Origin: DATEPR01 sp036503065
GTDB taxonomy: Bacteria > Actinomycetota > Actinomycetes > Mycobacteriales > Pseudonocardiaceae
Direction of reading: 5' to 3'
DNA length: 11,945 nucleotides
Assembly (NCBI GenBank): GCA_036503065.1
Contig: DASXXM010000317.1
Location: forward strand, 1-11,945
Of this stretch, positions 6,720 to 11,945 are shown in pieces (positions within the stretch are counted from its first letter, which is position 1; each line of letters opens with the position of its first letter). Position numbers and translations under genes: made by a program. The notes under the pieces were generated by a model. That model saw only the letters and a list, made by a program, of their open reading frames with translations. It was not told the origin of the DNA and made no database searches.

Positions 6720-8312
6720 ATGACACAGGCACCGGCCGAGATCGTCGAGCAGGAACGACGGCTGCGCCGCGATCTCGGCTTCCTCGGGCTGACTGCGATC
6801 GGCTTCTCCAACATCGTCGGGTCCGGTTGGCTGTTCGCCGCGATGTACGCCGCGCAGATCGCCGGGCCCGCGGCGCTGCTGTCCTGGATCGGCGCCGGTG
6901 TCCTGTGCGCGCTGATCGCGCTGGTCATGATCGAGCTGGGCGCGACCCGGCCGGAGGGCGGCGGCACCGTGCGCTGGCCGCTGTATGCCAACGGGCGACT
7001 GGTCGGCACGGTGATCGGCTGGTCCGTGCTGCTGTCGGTGGGCGGCACGGCGGCGGAGATCACCGCGATCATGCGCTACGCCGACCACTACCTGTCCTGG
7101 CTCTACCACGGCTCGACGCTCAGCATCGGCGGCGTCGCGGTCGCCGTCGGGCTGAGCGCGCTGCTGACCGCGCTGAACTGGTTCGCGGTGCGGATGTTCG
7201 CCCGGCTGAACAATCTCGTCACCGTCCTCAAGGTGGCGGTGCCGGTGGTGACGGTGATCGCGCTGCTGATCTCCGGCTTCCACCCCGGCCGGCTGACCGC
7301 GCACGGCGGGTTCGCGCCCTACGGCTACGCGGCCTGCCTGACCGCGCTTGCCGGCGGCGGCATCGTCTACTCGGTCAACGGATTTCAGGCGCCGGTGGAC
7401 TTCTCCGGCGAGGCAAGGGATCCGCGCCGCACGGTACCTCGGTCGGTGCTGGCCGGGATCGTCATCGCGGTGCTGATCTACCTGGCGCTGCAACTGGCCT
7501 TCCTGTTCTCGGTGCCGGAGCACCTGCTGGCCAACGGTTGGCACGGGGTCAACTTCGACTCGCCGTTCGGCCAACTCGCCCTGGTGCTCAACCTGCAGTG
7601 GCTGTCCAGTCTGCTGTACGCGGACGCGGTGCTCTCGCCGGGCGGCTCGGCCTACGTCGGCGTGGCCGTGGACACCCGGCACACATATGCGCTGGCCAAG
7701 AACGGGCTGCTGCCTCGGTTCTTCATGGCCGTGCATGCCGGTTCCGGCATTCCCCGGCGGGCGCTGGCGCTGAACCTGGGTGTCATCGTGGTGTTCCTGC
7801 TGCCGTTCAGCGGCTGGCAGCAGATCGTCAGCGTCATGGGCGACATGTACCTGCTGACCTACGGCTCGTCGGCGGTCGCGGCGGCCACGTTCCGGTCCGC
7901 GGAGCGGAATCGGCTGTCCGGCTGGATTCCCGGGATGCGGTGGATCGCGCCGGTCGGTTTCGTGGTGGCCAGCGAGTTCGTGTACTGGTCGGGCTGGCAC
8001 TCGTTGCGGCTGGCGCTGCCGCTGGTGCTGGTCGGCGTGCCGCTGTTCCTGGCCCTGTGGCGCGGACCCGGCCGGGCGCTGGTCGCCGAACTGGCCAAGG
8101 GGGCCTGGGTGGTCGGATACCTGGTGGTGCTGACCCTGTTGTCGTGGCTGGGCAGCTTCGGCGGCGCGGATGATCTGCCGGCGCCCTACGACACGATCAC
8201 CGTCGGCGTGGTCTCGCTCGGCATCTTCTTCTGGGCGGTGCGGTCCGGGGTCGCGCACGTCAACGGCACGCAGGCGACCGAAATTCAAGCGTCGTCCGAC
8301 GGTCAGGTTTGA
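6720..8312 (+). CDS. APC-superfamily amino-acid permease
   Basis: This 530-residue integral membrane protein has about 12 hydrophobic segments and should import an amino acid or related compound by cation symport or exchange. Residues 29-39 (FSNIVGSGWLF) form the unwound first-helix substrate motif of the APC superfamily. A typical TM6 region (GGGIVYSVNGFQAPVDFSGE) is followed by the conserved loop EARDPRRTVPRS. The substrate cannot be assigned from sequence. ATG 6720 is chosen because GGATGG lies five bases before it; ATG 6711 is an in-frame alternative, and the open frame back to 6597 shows no transporter-like sequence. The hydrophilic tail contains no recognised domain. It is divergent from the chitinase (226 bp apart) and convergent with the second S53 peptidase, with a hairpin between. 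Importing peptidase products is a reasonable guess only. Confidence 0.9.
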   Translation: MTQAPAEIVEQERRLRRDLGFLGLTAIGFSNIVGSGWLFAAMYAAQIAGPAALLSWIGAGVLCALIALVMIELGATRPEGGGTVRWPLYANGRLVGTVIGWSVLLSVGGTAAEITAIMRYADHYLSWLYHGSTLSIGGVAVAVGLSALLTALNWFAVRMFARLNNLVTVLKVAVPVVTVIALLISGFHPGRLTAHGGFAPYGYAACLTALAGGGIVYSVNGFQAPVDFSGEARDPRRTVPRSVLAGIVIAVLIYLALQLAFLFSVPEHLLANGWHGVNFDSPFGQLALVLNLQWLSSLLYADAVLSPGGSAYVGVAVDTRHTYALAKNGLLPRFFMAVHAGSGIPRRALALNLGVIVVFLLPFSGWQQIVSVMGDMYLLTYGSSAVAAATFRSAERNRLSGWIPGMRWIAPVGFVVASEFVYWSGWHSLRLALPLVLVGVPLFLALWRGPGRALVAELAKGAWVVGYLVVLTLLSWLGSFGGADDLPAPYDTITVGVVSLGIFFWAVRSGVAHVNGTQATEIQASSDGQV

Positions 8313-8348
8313 CGCGCCGGCACCGTGTTAACGGTCCCTCACGCGCAA

Positions 8349-8377
8349 GTGCCCCCAACCGTTTCGGTCGGGGGCAC
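8349..8377. terminator. Bidirectional terminator between convergent permease and S53 genes
   Basis: GTGCCCCCAACCG (8349-8361) and CGGTCGGGGGCAC (8365-8377) form a 13-bp stem with a single mismatch and a TTT loop, 36 bp past the permease stop and 17 bp past the S53 stop. It is nested inside a wider inverted repeat, CGCGCCGG (8313-8320) / CCGGCGCG (8377-8384). A small hairpin ACCGT-gtta-ACGGT lies at 8322-8335. Its position between two convergent stops strongly favours termination of both genes. Confidence 0.8.
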
Positions 8378-8394
8378 CGGCGCGCGCGGACTCG

Positions 8395-9741
8395 TCAGAA
8401 GGCGCCGAGGCCGTGCGGGGAACCGAGACCGGTCGGGCCGTCGTAGCCGACGCCCGCGTTGCAGATCTTCGGGCTGATGCCGAAGCTGGCGCAGGTCGTG
8501 TTCTGCTCGTTGTTGCCGGACGTGACGTCGTGGAAGTTCGACGCCGCCGACGCGTACAGCGTGTTCGGGCCGTTGACGGTGCTCGCGACACCGGCACGGG
8601 CGAACAGGCCGCCGATGTAGGGCGCGGACGCGCTGGTGCCACCGACCACGATGAAGTTCAGCGGCTGGTGGGTGAACGGCGCGTACGTGTCGAACACGGC
8701 GACGCCGGTGTTCGGGTCCGCGACGGAGGACACGTCCGCGGCGGCACGGTGGCCGTTGCACAGTGCCGTCACGGCCGCGGGCTGGCCGTTGGCACGGGCG
8801 AACGCGGTCTCACAACCACTGCCGCCACCGCTCCACGCGGTTTCGGCGCCGCTCGCGGGCAGCGTGGTGCCGCCGACCGCGATCGAGGTGGGCAGGTCGG
8901 AGGGCCAGTCCTGGTGCGTGCCGCCGTTGAAGCCGCTGTCACCGGTGGACACCGTGATGGCGACACCCGGCTTGTTCATGTTGGCCAGCGTGGTGCCGCT
9001 GGTGTTGCCGGCCGTCTCGGAGTAGCCGTAGCTGATGCTGATCGCCTTGGCACCGAGGCGGGCCGCTGTCGCGACGCCCTGGGCGAACTCGCTGGTGGAG
9101 GTGTCGCTGTCGGTGACGCCGGCCTGGAACGGCACGGAAACCTCGAGCAGGCGGCAGCTTGCGCAGGCAGCGGACGCCAGGTCCATGTCCAGCGAGGTCT
9201 CGACCGCGATCTGCTCCTCGATGTTGGCGCCCTGGCCGCTGCGCTGTGGCGCCGGCTGCGCGCGACCGTTGAAGTTGACCAGCTTCAGGCAGCCGTTGGC
9301 CGTGGTGCACGCCGGCAGGCCGTAGGTGGCGCGGTAGGTCGCCAGGTCGGACGAGATGTTGGGGTCGACACCCGCGTCCAGGATGGCGATCGTGGTGGTG
9401 GCGGTGGACGTGCCGGGAATGGCGTAGTGCGACGCCAGGTCGGCCGGACCGTAGCCGGCCGGCAGGGCCGTGCTCAGCGGGGTGGTCGAGCCCTTCGCGG
9501 TCGTGACGATCTCGCCGAGGCTCCGGCCACCGATCGCCTTGACGCCGTGGTTGGCCAGCAGCGTGCCGTTCATGACCTGCTGGTGCAGCGCGGCGGCCTG
9601 TGCGGTGGCGTTGGCCGACGGGGTGCCGGCGGCCTGCGGCTGTGCGACCGCGACGGCGGGGAGCACGAGGGCACCGGCGGCGATGGCCGCCATGGCCGCC
9701 CGCGCGGACCACCGTAATGCCACCCTGTTCGATGGGGACAC
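8395..9741 (-). CDS. Second secreted S53-family serine-carboxyl peptidase (sedolisin)
   Basis: A 448-residue exported endopeptidase. The signal peptide spans about residues 1-34 (WSARAAMAAIAAGALVLPAV core, ending near VAQ). A 60-residue Ala/Thr-rich spacer leads to the catalytic domain from about 95 (AGYGPADLASHYAIPG). The catalytic set is complete: Glu181 and Asp185 in ETSLD, oxyanion Asp268 in STGDSGF, Ser370 in GGTSASAPYIGG; calcium-site residues Asp405-Val406 and Gly430-x-Gly432-x-Asp434. Eight cysteines in close pairs (145/151, 193/196, 310/328, 417/427) suggest disulfides, fitting export. As with the other S53 gene, no full propeptide is present. The start is GTG 9741, with GGAGG (9750-9746) four bases upstream. 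Codon 9 is TTA (plus-strand 9715-9717), a candidate bldA-type control point in the signal peptide. It is clearly not a recent duplicate of the first S53 gene. A 27-bp palindrome lies upstream. Confidence 0.91.
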   Translation of the reverse strand: MSPSNRVALRWSARAAMAAIAAGALVLPAVAVAQPQAAGTPSANATAQAAALHQQVMNGTLLANHGVKAIGGRSLGEIVTTAKGSTTPLSTALPAGYGPADLASHYAIPGTSTATTTIAILDAGVDPNISSDLATYRATYGLPACTTANGCLKLVNFNGRAQPAPQRSGQGANIEEQIAVETSLDMDLASAACASCRLLEVSVPFQAGVTDSDTSTSEFAQGVATAARLGAKAISISYGYSETAGNTSGTTLANMNKPGVAITVSTGDSGFNGGTHQDWPSDLPTSIAVGGTTLPASGAETAWSGGGSGCETAFARANGQPAAVTALCNGHRAAADVSSVADPNTGVAVFDTYAPFTHQPLNFIVVGGTSASAPYIGGLFARAGVASTVNGPNTLYASAASNFHDVTSGNNEQNTTCASFGISPKICNAGVGYDGPTGLGSPHGLGAF

Positions 9742-9795
9742 TGTTCCTCCACTGGTGCTGGGGTCACCAAACTCCCGACCGGGCCGGGGGTACTT

Positions 9796-9822
9796 TCACG
9801 AATCAGTGTCACCGATCCGTGA
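9796..9822. promoter_or_regulatory. 27-bp palindrome in the S53/carboxylesterase divergent region
   Basis: The site has the symmetric pattern TCACGnATCnGTG-n-CACnGATnCGTGA centred on 9809; 11 of 13 positions in each half match. Each half is itself CAC-N6-GTG, so the site also reads as two 13-bp direct repeats. It lies 54 bp upstream of the S53 start and 75 bp upstream of the carboxylesterase start, well placed to control both. The regulator is unknown; no regulator gene is adjacent. Confidence 0.6.
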
Positions 9823-9860
9823 GCGCCGAACTACCCGCCGTAAGAAGGGATCGCCGAAGA

Positions 9861-9890
9861 TCAACAATCGGTGGCCGCCGGGGTTAGCCT
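9861..9890 (+). promoter_or_regulatory. Probable leaderless promoter of the carboxylesterase gene
   Basis: TAGCCT (9885-9890) matches the actinobacterial -10 pattern TAnnnT and ends exactly seven bases before the ATG at 9898. Transcription would therefore begin at or beside the start codon. A TCAACA (9861-9866) lies 18 bases further upstream as a possible -35. No good ribosome binding site precedes the ATG, which supports leaderless initiation. Confidence 0.5.
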
Positions 9891-9897
9891 GAGCACC

Positions 9898-11400
9898 ATG
9901 CACGAGATCATCGCGACCACCGCGCAGGGCAAGGTCCGGGGCACCGGGGTGGACGGGGTCGGCGCCTTCCTCGGCATCCCGTACGCCGCCGCGCCGATCG
10001 GGCCCGCGTTGTTCCGGGCGCCGGCTCCGGCCCCGAGCTGGGACGGCGTGCGCGACGCGACCGGGCTCGGCCCGACGGTGCCGAAACCGCCGTACGCGCC
10101 ACCGTTCGACACGCTGCTGCGGGATCCGGTGATCGCGGGCGACGAGAGCCTCAACGTCAACGTCTGGACACCGGACCCCGGCGCCGTGGATCGAGACGGC
10201 GACGGCCTGCCGGTGATGGTCTGGATCCACGGCGGCGCATTCCGCAACGGCGGCAACGCGGTGCCCTCCTACGACGGCCGGGCGTTCGCCCGGGACGGCG
10301 TGGTGCTGGTCAGCGTCAACTACCGTTTGGGCGCACCGGGTTTCGGCCTGCTGCCCGACGCGCCCGCCAACCTCGGCATCCGCGACCAGTTGGCCGCGCT
10401 GGCGTGGGTGCAGGACAACATCGCCGCGTTCGGCGGTGACCCGAACAACGTGACGATCTTCGGCGAGTCGGCAGGCGCGATGAGCGTGGTCACGCTGGTG
10501 TCGGTGGCCGCGGGCAGTGGCCTGTTCGGCAGGGCGATCGCACAGAGCGGCGGCGGCCAGAGCGTGGCGACCGCAACGGATGCCGCGCGCATCACGGCGG
10601 AACTGGCCGGGCGGCTCGGCGTGCCGGCGACGGCGGCCGCGTTCGCCTCGGTGGACGTCGGCAGGCTGATCGAGGCGCAGCAGTCAATCTCGTTGGACGC
10701 CAGCAGGAATCCGGACCCGACGCGCTGGGGATCGTCCATTGTGGCCGCCGGGATGGCGTTTCTGCCCGTTGTGGACGGTGAGCTGATCACCGAGCGGCCG
10801 ATCGACGCGATCAGCGCCGGCATCGGCCACGACGTGCCCATGTTGGTCGGCACGACCGAGGAGGAGTACCGGTTGTTCCTGGTGCCGCCCGGCATCATCG
10901 ACACGGTCACGCCGGACGTGCTGCGCGGCGCGCTGGCCGCGCGTGGCTGGGACACCTCGATCGCGGACGTCTACGTGGCCAACCGGCCGGCCGCCGCCCC
11001 GGGTGACGTGCTGGCCGCGATGATCACGGACTGGTATTTCCGGGTGCCGGCGATCCGCATGGCCGAGGCCCGCGCGGACGCGCAGAGCCCCACGTACGCC
11101 TACGAGTTCGCCTGGCCCACGCCGGTCGACCGGCTGGGTGCGTGCCACGCGCTGGAGATCGGCTTCGTGTTCGACACGCTCGGCGAGGCGGGGTCGAACT
11201 GGCTGGCCGGTCCGGACGCGCCGCAGTCACTTGCCGACGACATGCACGCCCGCTGGGTCGCGTTCGCCAAGGACGGCGACCCGGGCTGGCCCGCCTACGA
11301 CCCCGAATCCCGGTCGGTGCTGACCTTCGACGGCGACGGCGCCACGCTGGTCAACGACCCGCGCGCGGACGAGCGCCGGCTGTGGGACGGGTTGGTCTGA
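9898..11400 (+). CDS. Type-B carboxylesterase (para-nitrobenzyl-esterase-like)
   Basis: A 500-residue esterase of the type-B carboxylesterase family, slightly shorter than the common 500-550. It lacks a signal peptide and should act in the cytoplasm on carboxylic esters; the substrate is unknown. Motifs in order: early GIPYAAAP (26-33), SLNVNVW (84-90), oxyanion HGGAF (111-115), nucleophile Ser191 in FGESAG (188-193), the acidic residue within GTTEEE (318-323), and base His417 in CHALEIGFVF. ATG 9898 is preferred: homology to the family begins right after it, and a leaderless -10 ends seven bases before it. An in-frame GTG at 9871 would add nine unconvincing residues and lies upstream of that promoter. 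The gene is divergent from the second S53 peptidase and followed after 19 bp by the YjbR-like gene, which has its own candidate promoter at the 3' end. Confidence 0.9.
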   Translation: MHEIIATTAQGKVRGTGVDGVGAFLGIPYAAAPIGPALFRAPAPAPSWDGVRDATGLGPTVPKPPYAPPFDTLLRDPVIAGDESLNVNVWTPDPGAVDRDGDGLPVMVWIHGGAFRNGGNAVPSYDGRAFARDGVVLVSVNYRLGAPGFGLLPDAPANLGIRDQLAALAWVQDNIAAFGGDPNNVTIFGESAGAMSVVTLVSVAAGSGLFGRAIAQSGGGQSVATATDAARITAELAGRLGVPATAAAFASVDVGRLIEAQQSISLDASRNPDPTRWGSSIVAAGMAFLPVVDGELITERPIDAISAGIGHDVPMLVGTTEEEYRLFLVPPGIIDTVTPDVLRGALAARGWDTSIADVYVANRPAAAPGDVLAAMITDWYFRVPAIRMAEARADAQSPTYAYEFAWPTPVDRLGACHALEIGFVFDTLGEAGSNWLAGPDAPQSLADDMHARWVAFAKDGDPGWPAYDPESRSVLTFDGDGATLVNDPRADERRLWDGLV

Positions 11401-11406
11401 CCGCGT

Positions 11407-11412
11407 TACAGT
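11407..11412 (+). promoter_or_regulatory. Probable leaderless -10 element of the YjbR-like gene
   Basis: TACAGT matches TAnnnT and ends exactly seven bases before GTG 11420, the same geometry as at the preceding gene. There is no ribosome binding site between them. The -35 region falls within the end of the carboxylesterase gene and is weak (TGGGAC, 11383-11388). Confidence 0.45.
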
Positions 11413-11419
11413 CGGGACC

Positions 11420-11803
11420 GTGGCCACCTGGAACGATGTGCGGCGGATCGCGCTCGGTTTGCCCGAGACCACCGAGCGTCCCTCATCCGGCACGGCGCAG
11501 TGGCGGGTGCGGGACAAGGGTTTCGTGTGGGAGCGACCGCTGCGACGCGGCGATATCGAGGCACTCGGTGACCGGGCGCCGGACGGCCCGATCCTGGGCG
11601 CGCAGGTAGCGGATGTCGGCGTGAAGGAAGCGCTGATCGCCGACGATCCGGACGTCTACCTCACCACCCCGCACTTCGACGGCTACGCGGCGATTCTGGT
11701 GCGCCTGGACCGGATTCCGGTGTCGGAACTCGAAGAACTGATCGTGGCGGCGTGGCTGCTCCGCGCCCCGAAGAAGCTCGCCAAGGAGTACCTCGGGCAG
11801 TAG
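11420..11803 (+). CDS. MmcQ/YjbR-family protein
   Basis: A 127-residue soluble protein of the MmcQ/YjbR family, whose biochemical role is not established; the fold resembles a CyaY-like or DNA-binding domain. It shows the usual order: an N-terminal helix with ALGLPETTE (11-19), a short strand around QWRVRDKGFVWERPL (27-41), a central segment ending near PHFDGYAAILVRL (84-96), and a C-terminal helix with LEELIVAAWLLRAPKKLAKEY. The final W-x-x-R-APKKLA matches the typical family ending, and the length is normal. The GTG start is set by the leaderless -10 at 11407-11412. It follows the carboxylesterase in the same direction, 19 bp apart, so readthrough is possible even if it has its own promoter. 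No function can be inferred from this context. Confidence 0.82.
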   Translation: MATWNDVRRIALGLPETTERPSSGTAQWRVRDKGFVWERPLRRGDIEALGDRAPDGPILGAQVADVGVKEALIADDPDVYLTTPHFDGYAAILVRLDRIPVSELEELIVAAWLLRAPKKLAKEYLGQ

Positions 11804-11820
11804 CCTCGACCGGGTGCTCG

Positions 11821-11845
11821 GAATGGAGAGCAGTGCTCTCGATTC
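11821..11845. repeat. 25-bp near-perfect palindrome after the YjbR-like gene
   Basis: Two 12-base arms around a single central base (11833) match at 11 of 12 positions; the core is GAGAGCA-G-TGCTCTC with outer GAAT/ATTC. It lies 17 bp past the YjbR-like stop, between that gene and a probable convergent minus-strand gene. It could fold as a terminator hairpin for both genes, though without a U tract. Its tight odd-centred symmetry also resembles a protein-binding operator. Confidence 0.5.
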
Positions 11846-11897
11846 GGAGCGGGTGTACCACTGCTGGTCGTAGCTCAGGGCTCTGCTTCGTCGCTGC

Positions 11898-11945
11898 TCA
11901 GGGCAGCGTGTCGCGCAGGGCGGTCACGCGGTCGACGGCCGCCGT
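11898..11945 (-). CDS. Probable C-terminal end of a minus-strand gene, 5' part outside window
   Basis: On the minus strand a frame enters from the right edge and stops at TGA (11900-11898), giving 15 residues, TAAVDRVTALRDTLP. The codons are strongly G/C-ending at position three, and the stretch looks like an amphipathic terminal helix, both consistent with a real actinomycete gene. The fragment is too short to identify, and the call rests only on codon pattern and on the need to explain the end of the window. Confidence 0.4.
   Translation of the reverse strand, partial: TAAVDRVTALRDTLP

Noticed and set aside
6494..7072. In-frame upstream extension of the chitinase frame
   Set aside because: The extension has no signal peptide, is antisense to the permease, and bypasses a perfect ribosome binding site and signal peptide at ATG 6493.
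6630..8288. 552-residue open frame on the minus strand opposite the permease
   Set aside because: It is a shadow of the strongly biased codons of the permease: rich in Arg, His, Gln, Pro and Gly, with no family motif, whereas the plus strand gives a clear APC transporter.
8413..9717. 434-residue open frame on the plus strand opposite the second S53 gene
   Set aside because: It is low-complexity Arg/Gly/Val sequence with no domain; the opposite strand has a complete S53 catalytic set and a signal peptide.
11823..11873. 16-codon plus-strand mini-ORF starting in the 25-bp palindrome
   Set aside because: It has no ribosome binding site, its first codons are dictated by the palindrome, and its composition is unlike the neighbouring genes.
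11870..11878. GTAGCTCAG, resembling a tRNA D-arm
   Set aside because: No acceptor-stem pairing, anticodon arm or GGTTC-type T-arm follows within tRNA length.
1..11945. Mobile elements, CRISPR arrays, phage or biosynthetic cluster signatures
   Set aside because: I looked for transposase or integrase motifs, regularly spaced repeats, terminal inverted repeats and PKS/NRPS domains and saw none; every sizeable gene fits a known housekeeping or secreted-enzyme family.

Overview
The window is about 70% G+C by eye, with strong third-position G/C bias, GTG as well as ATG starts, Sec-type secreted hydrolases and very few TTA codons. This points to a high-GC actinomycete of the Streptomyces or Pseudonocardiales type. 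The sequence alone does not settle the genus. I see no transposase, integrase, CRISPR array, tRNA or rRNA, and it reads as ordinary chromosomal or arm-region DNA.

Layout, left to right. An XRE-type regulator runs off the left edge (minus) and is divergent from a Nudix hydrolase (plus). The Nudix gene meets a ROK-family sugar kinase (minus) tail to tail with 3 bp between them. The kinase is divergent from a membrane-anchored HSL-type esterase (plus), whose stop codon directly abuts the stop of a secreted S53 (sedolisin) peptidase (minus). Upstream of that peptidase lie two terminator-like hairpins and then a small secreted GH18 chitinase (minus). The chitinase is divergent from an APC-superfamily amino-acid permease (plus). 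A strong hairpin separates the permease from a second secreted S53 peptidase (minus). Across a 156-bp gap that carries a 27-bp palindrome, a type-B carboxylesterase (plus) is followed by a MmcQ/YjbR-family gene (plus). The last 48 bases hold what looks like the C-terminal end of a minus-strand gene.

Nearly every gene is its own transcription unit; only the carboxylesterase and the YjbR-like gene run in tandem. The theme is saprophytic nutrient acquisition: two exported peptidases and a chitinase digest polymers outside the cell, an amino-acid permease could import products, and a sugar kinase and two esterases act on small substrates. That grouping is inference from families and proximity.

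The most interesting sequence signals are non-coding. Operator-like palindromes lie upstream of both S53 genes, of the chitinase and of the XRE/Nudix pair. Two genes show probable leaderless starts. TTA codons occur in the second S53 gene (codon 9) and in the Nudix gene (codon 161). I found no clearly new multi-gene system.
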